Part shown: one piece after another, positions 5,898 through 7,716 of the stretch
How the letters are laid out: every line of letters starts with the position of its first letter
Numbering within the stretch: the first letter of the stretch is position 1
From: Sedimentisphaerales bacterium
GTDB lineage: Bacteria > Planctomycetota > Phycisphaerae > Sedimentisphaerales > Anaerobacaceae
Reading direction: 5' to 3'
DNA: 7,716 nucleotides
Assembly (NCBI GenBank): GCA_030630905.1
Contig: DAOVMB010000096.1
Coordinates: 1-7,716, forward strand
Position numbers and translations under genes: made by a program
Notes under the pieces: model-generated
Seen by the model: only the letters and a program-made list of their open reading frames with translations
The model's database searches: none
Told to the model about the DNA's origin: nothing

Positions 5898-5926
5898 AAA
5901 GTACCATCAAAACCAAAGCAGGTCAA
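5898..5926 (-). promoter_or_regulatory. Possible promoter of the membrane-protein gene
   Basis: On the minus strand TTGACC (5926-5921), a 17-bp spacer and TACTTT (5903-5898) place a start near 5891, about 23 nt before the ATG. The -10 box keeps only the most conserved T, A and T positions, so this is a moderate call. Confidence 0.45.
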
Positions 5927-6024
5927 TAGCATATTCATCGTGTCTCTATCTTATTCGGCGTTTCACAGGCGATGATTAATTTTTGAGCTTGACTGTCCGG
6001 CATTTTTTATCAACAATCAAATAC

Positions 6025-6038
6025 GGTATTTAAATACC
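6025..6038. promoter_or_regulatory. Perfect 14-bp palindrome, possible operator
   Basis: GGTATTTAAATACC equals its own reverse complement. It follows an AAATAC half-site, so the ATAC-type half-site occurs three times in alternating orientation. It would overlap the start point of transcription from the weak upstream promoter TTGACT/AACAAT (5989-6017). Regulator binding is inferred from symmetry alone. Confidence 0.35.
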
Positions 6039-6056
6039 TGTCAAAGAGTGTTGAGA

Positions 6057-6076
6057 TATCGTCAAACAGGACGATA
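6057..6076. other. Stem-loop with 7-bp perfect stem
   Basis: TATCGTC-AAACAG-GACGATA forms seven consecutive pairs with a six-base loop. No run of T follows on either strand, so it does not look like an intrinsic terminator. It lies between the 14-bp palindrome and the larger inverted repeat upstream of murC. Confidence 0.55.
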
Positions 6077-6102
6077 GAAAGAGAAGGAAAAGATAATAAG
6101 AA

Positions 6103-6263
6103 ACTCAAACTGACCGATTCGCGCTGTCATCCCTGCGAAAGCAGGGATCCAGGTGCGTTACGGATTTAGTGGATTCCCGCTTTCGCGGGAATGACAAATT
6201 GGGTTATGTGTTGTCATTGAACAACTTACCATATCATTCGGCTTAAAAACGGTCAGTTTGAGT
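6103..6263. repeat. Perfect 14-bp inverted repeat enclosing the REP-like element
   Basis: ACTCAAACTGACCG (6103-6116) is exactly mirrored by CGGTCAGTTTGAGT (6250-6263). The outer span is 161 bp and contains the REP-like double hairpin plus a 5-bp hairpin GTTGTCATTGAACAAC (6210-6225). As RNA this would be a long closing helix with three hairpins inside; as DNA it could be the ends of a miniature element. No clear target-site duplication flanks it. Confidence 0.7.
6125..6196. repeat. REP-like short interspersed element (double hairpin)
   Basis: Two 27-bp arms (6125-6151 and 6170-6196) are inverted relative to each other and match at 23 of 27 positions, separated by 18 bp. Each arm is itself a hairpin, ATCCCTGC-GAAA-GCAGGGAT on the left and ATTCCCGC-GAAA-GCGGGAAT on the right (read inward), with TGTCAT-type ends. 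This is the widespread TCATTCCCGCGAAAGCGGGA type of bacterial intergenic repeat. The four differences between arms fall in two pairs that keep both stems fully paired. It has no coding capacity; copies elsewhere in the genome are expected but not visible here. Confidence 0.85.
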
Positions 6264-6303
6264 AAGTAGGTTGCGGCATGAGAACCTGAGCTTGGGCTTC
6301 TTC

Positions 6304-6330
6304 TTGACAATGCCCCGGAGACAGTATGAC
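6304..6330 (+). promoter_or_regulatory. Possible murC promoter
   Basis: A perfect TTGACA (6304-6309) is followed after 15 bp by TATGAC (6325-6330). The spacer is short. It would start transcription near 6337, leaving a leader of about 47 nt that lacks the left arm of the stem masking the ribosome binding site. A weaker alternative lies at 5989-6017. Confidence 0.35.
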
Positions 6331-6373
6331 CTCGCGTCAAAGACGGGGGTAAACATTTTGGATTGTTACGGGC

Positions 6374-6377
6374 GAGG
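6374..6377 (+). promoter_or_regulatory. Ribosome binding site of murC
   Basis: GAGG is followed by 6 bases and the GTG start at 6384. It falls inside GCGAGGT (6372-6378), which is fully complementary to ACCTCGC at 6329-6335, so it could be masked in a transcript containing both. Confidence 0.55.
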
Positions 6378-6383
6378 TGAACT

Positions 6384-7716
6384 GTGAAACAGTCAGATAT
6401 TGAAAGTTATAGCATTATCCAATCTGAGTCGCAGACGGCCCTGAGCGGCCACGACAAGGACATTGCAGTTGATTCCGACAGGATGTTGGACTTGGCGGGC
6501 GCAAGATTTCACTTCATCGGCGCCGGCGGTGTCGGTATGAGCGGCCTGGCGCTGCTTCTGATGAAGAACAAGGCTGTTGTAGCCGGGTCGGACCAGATGC
6601 CGAGCGAGGTTGTCGACAGTCTTTGCCGGGAGGGAGCTGATATTAGAATCGGCCATAGCGCCGAGAACCTCAGCCCGGAGACCGACGCCGTTGTTATCTC
6701 AGCGGCGATAAGAGAAGATAATCCCGAATTGCAGCAGGCAGTAGCCAGAGGCTGCAAGGTCTATAAGTACGCCGAAATGCTGGGGGAGCTGATGAGCCGC
6801 TACGAAGGTATCGCCATAAGCGGCACTCACGGCAAGAGCACGACAAGCGGATGGCTAATTCATCTGCTAAAACAAGCCGGCATGGATACGAACTTTATCA
6901 TAGGAGCCAGAATCGGCCAATTAGGCACATCTTCCGGCGTCGCAGACAGCAAGCACTTCGTGGCCGAGGCCTGTGAATACGACAGGAGCTTCCTGAACCT
7001 CAAGCCTACAATAGCCTGCATACTCAATATCGAGCAGGACCACCTGGATTACTACAAGGATGAAGATGAGATAGTTGAGGCGTTTGGCGAATTCGCGCTC
7101 GGCACGAAACCCGGCGGCACAGTCATTGCCAACGGTCAGGATGCGAATGTAGCAAAAATTGTCAAGCAACTTCGGGCGGATATGCAATGCGAGACCTTCG
7201 GGCTTGAGAAGAATTGCAATTTCTACGCCGAGAATATTGCGCTGAACGACGGGCTTTATGCATTCGATGTTTATTACAACAACAAGCTGCTGGGGGGTAC
7301 GAGAATCTCGCTGCCCGGCAAGCACAATATCCTGAATGGACTGGCGGTCATAGCTATGGCGATCAAAATCGGGCTGGAGCCTGAACGTGCACTTAAATTG
7401 CTGCCGGGCTTTACCGGCATTGACCGCCGGCTAATGCTCAAGGGGCAATTCAACGGCATCACAGTTCTCGACGACTACGCCCACCATCCGACGGAAATCA
7501 GGGCATCACTCTCGGCAATACGCCAGAAGTATCAGTTGAAGCATATATGGTGTGTTTTTCAGCCGCATCAGTACAGCAGAACGAGATTTTTGCTTGATGA
7601 TTTTGCGGAAAGCTTTAAGCTTGCCGATATAACAATTGTGCCGGAGATTTATTTCGTCCGGGATTCGCTGTCGGCCAAAAAAGAAGTTAACGCCCAAATA
7701 CTTGCCGAAAGGATAC
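6384..7716 (+). CDS. murC: UDP-N-acetylmuramate--L-alanine ligase, C-terminus off right edge
   Basis: MurC adds L-alanine to UDP-N-acetylmuramate with ATP, the first amino-acid step of peptidoglycan synthesis in the cytoplasm. The window holds 444 codons, open to the edge. Seen: the nucleotide-sugar-binding glycine motif FIGAGGVGMSG (residues 44-54), the ATP-binding loop GTHGKSTT (147-154), EACEYDRSF (195-203), NIEQDHLDYY with H220, GIDRRL around 345-350, DDYAHHP (363-369) and QPHQYSRTR (393-401). EACEY replaces the EADE form of E. coli. The GTG start has GAGG six bases upstream and an in-frame TGA immediately before (6378-6380). The first 40 residues are longer than usual, so an ATG at 6483 (codon 34) remains possible, though it has no good ribosome binding site. 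Only the end of the C-terminal domain is missing. Confidence 0.96.
   Translation, partial: MKQSDIESYSIIQSESQTALSGHDKDIAVDSDRMLDLAGARFHFIGAGGVGMSGLALLLMKNKAVVAGSDQMPSEVVDSLCREGADIRIGHSAENLSPETDAVVISAAIREDNPELQQAVARGCKVYKYAEMLGELMSRYEGIAISGTHGKSTTSGWLIHLLKQAGMDTNFIIGARIGQLGTSSGVADSKHFVAEACEYDRSFLNLKPTIACILNIEQDHLDYYKDEDEIVEAFGEFALGTKPGGTVIANGQDANVAKIVKQLRADMQCETFGLEKNCNFYAENIALNDGLYAFDVYYNNKLLGGTRISLPGKHNILNGLAVIAMAIKIGLEPERALKLLPGFTGIDRRLMLKGQFNGITVLDDYAHHPTEIRASLSAIRQKYQLKHIWCVFQPHQYSRTRFLLDDFAESFKLADITIVPEIYFVRDSLSAKKEVNAQILAERI

Larger units (their letters stand above)
5869..6383. other. Structure-rich intergenic region upstream of murC
   Basis: This 515-bp gap separates divergent genes and holds no convincing coding region. 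It is dense in inverted repeats: a perfect 14-bp palindrome GGTATTTAAATACC (6025-6038); a 7-bp stem with a 6-base loop (6057-6076); a perfect 14-bp inverted repeat (6103-6116 with 6250-6263) enclosing a REP-like double hairpin (6125-6196) and a small hairpin (6210-6225); an AGGTT/AACCT stem (6268-6287); and a stem covering the murC ribosome binding site (6329-6335 with 6372-6378). If transcribed from upstream, most of it would be a branched RNA leader. Possible plus-strand promoters are TTGACT/AACAAT (5989-6017) and TTGACA/TATGAC (6304-6330). Confidence 0.6.

Noticed and set aside
6158..6340. 60-codon minus-strand open frame across the REP-like element
   Set aside because: Its C-terminal residues (CHSRESGNP) are the usual spurious translation of this repeat family.
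1..7716. CRISPR array, tRNA or rRNA genes, integrase or transposase
   Set aside because: No regularly spaced repeats, no cloverleaf-like or rRNA-like sequence, and no recombinase motifs seen on either strand.

Overview
The window reads as a bacterial chromosome segment carrying ordinary housekeeping genes with a transferred-looking accessory cassette between them. The organism is probably a planctomycete, perhaps of the Phycisphaerae. This rests on the style of the MurC (an EACEYDRSFL motif) and of the CsrA core, and on mid-GC housekeeping genes separated by AT-rich gaps. It is an impression from protein style, not a test.

Layout. Positions 1-1454 hold a minus-strand pair: asd (aspartate-semialdehyde dehydrogenase) followed 8 bp later by truA, which runs off the left edge. 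A sigma70-like promoter precedes asd. Positions 1584-3497 hold a plus-strand two-gene unit with its own promoter and overlapping genes. The first encodes a DUF5131 (phage Gp37/Gp68) protein with a three-cysteine motif. The second encodes its methyltransferase-like partner TcmP, is clearly AT-richer and looks horizontally acquired. A convergent minus-strand gene (3575-4099) encodes a single-HKD phospholipase-D-superfamily protein with a cysteine-rich tail. Positions 4343-4728 hold minus-strand csrA with its promoter. This CsrA has a normal RNA-binding core but an unusual charged C-terminal tail built from two 16-residue repeats. Positions 4990-5926 hold a minus-strand gene for an unrecognised protein with about eight membrane segments.

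Positions 5869-6383 form a 515-bp gap unusually rich in inverted repeats. It includes a 72-bp REP-like double hairpin lying inside a perfect 14-bp inverted repeat, and a stem that would mask the murC ribosome binding site. Positions 6384-7716 hold murC (UDP-N-acetylmuramate--L-alanine ligase), running off the right edge from a GTG start.

How the parts work together. asd supplies aspartate semialdehyde, which in most bacteria feeds lysine and diaminopimelate synthesis, and diaminopimelate is used downstream of MurC in peptidoglycan. The two genes are not adjacent, so this is a metabolic link only. The DUF5131-TcmP pair is the best candidate for an incompletely described system: the two families are known to occur together, but I know of no established reaction. 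The structure-rich murC leader is the best candidate for unannotated non-coding biology.
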